From NCBI GenBank assembly GCA_016928995.1, contig JAFGJS010000116.1, forward strand, positions 1 through 41,724: a DNA stretch of 41,724 nucleotides, read 5' to 3'. Numbering within the stretch: the first letter of the stretch is position 1; each line of letters starts with the position of its first letter. The position numbers and the translations under genes are program-made. Positions 41,558 through 41,724 of this stretch are shown here, in pieces. This DNA is from Candidatus Sumerlaeota bacterium. GTDB taxonomy: Bacteria; Sumerlaeota; Sumerlaeia; JAFGJS01. The notes under the pieces were generated by a model that ran no database searches, was not told the origin of the DNA, and saw only the letters and a program-made list of their open reading frames with translations.

Positions 41558-41587
41558 TTCACCACAGAACACAGAGCGGCACAGAAG
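41558..41587. repeat. Class C (CACAGAG type) repeat fragment
   Basis: TTCACCACAGAACACAGAG and a following GCACAGAAG match the arms at 829-930 and 21226-21260. It lies directly upstream of the YggS start codon, so the repeat supplies the 5' leader and the GGTGA ribosome-binding site of that gene. The rest of the window to 41724 shows no gene. Confidence 0.55.
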
Positions 41588-41724
41588 CTGAATATTTACT
41601 GGATGAATAGAAAGATCAATATATTCGCCGTAATTACAGAGCCAATTTAAAAATACACTCTACTTTTGCTCATCCCAATCTCTGCTGAATGCAATTCCGC
41701 CGTCCCCCCGTTTTTTCAAGGCAG

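Overview
The window is a chromosomal stretch from an uncultured-looking bacterium with a Gram-negative (diderm) cell plan. MurE carries the DNPR motif for meso-diaminopimelate, there is a lipobox lipoprotein and signal peptidase II, and many proteins have secretion signals. Several genes point to a deep-branching environmental lineage of the Sumerlaeota / Hydrogenedentota / PVC-FCB kind rather than a proteobacterium: a gingipain-type C25 peptidase, a DUF4912 protein beside a GH57 enzyme, an XPB-type helicase, and intergenic regions full of short-period inverted repeats. That placement is inference from gene content. No rRNA, tRNA, CRISPR array, phage or transposase gene was seen.

Layout. 1-7.7 kb: the 3' end of a class II fructose-bisphosphate aldolase, then leftward genes for adenine phosphoribosyltransferase, a sigma-54-dependent response regulator, an XPB-like helicase and an EF-hand secreted protein, then a rightward frameshifted YdjM-family membrane protein. 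7.7-13.3 kb: leftward DAHP synthase, then rightward sensor kinase, redoxin-fold protein and an amt-glnK ammonium pair behind a possible sigma-54 promoter. 13.3-26.7 kb: a long leftward block of housekeeping genes (tatD fused to an odd C-terminal domain, accD, lspA, ileS, a DUF4190 protein, purine nucleoside phosphorylase, DUF167, an FtsX-type permease, a YfcE-type phosphodiesterase, murF, murE). 26.8-28.1 kb: an AT-richer DUF429 gene and a conserved unknown gene. 28.1-34.3 kb: leftward giant C25 peptidase and a TPR/thioredoxin-fold protein. 34.5-39.2 kb: rightward DUF4912 protein with a histone H1-like tail, GH57 alpha-glucan enzyme, a Tyr/Arg/Ser-rich secreted protein and pyrB. 39.3-41.7 kb: a lipoprotein, an MTH1187-type thiamine-binding protein and a YggS-type PLP protein.

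How the genes fit together. amt-glnK, the NtrC-like activator and the NtrB-like kinase could form one nitrogen-control circuit, but the regulator and kinase are about 6 kb apart and their pairing is unproven. MurE/MurF, AccD, LspA and IleS serve envelope and translation. PNP, APT and PyrB serve nucleotide metabolism. DUF4912 and GH57 probably work together on alpha-glucan. The C25 peptidase and the TPR protein are exported and may share a transcript.

The most unusual feature is between the genes. At least five unrelated classes of degenerate repeat lie in intergenic gaps. All five include copies built as two inverted arms around a spacer, and in several places they touch start or stop codons of neighbouring genes. 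No mobilising enzyme was found in the window. Other points of note are a TatD protein fused to what looks like a radical-SAM fold without its cluster cysteines, a type 2 (eukaryote-like) IleRS, and a strongly structured murE leader.
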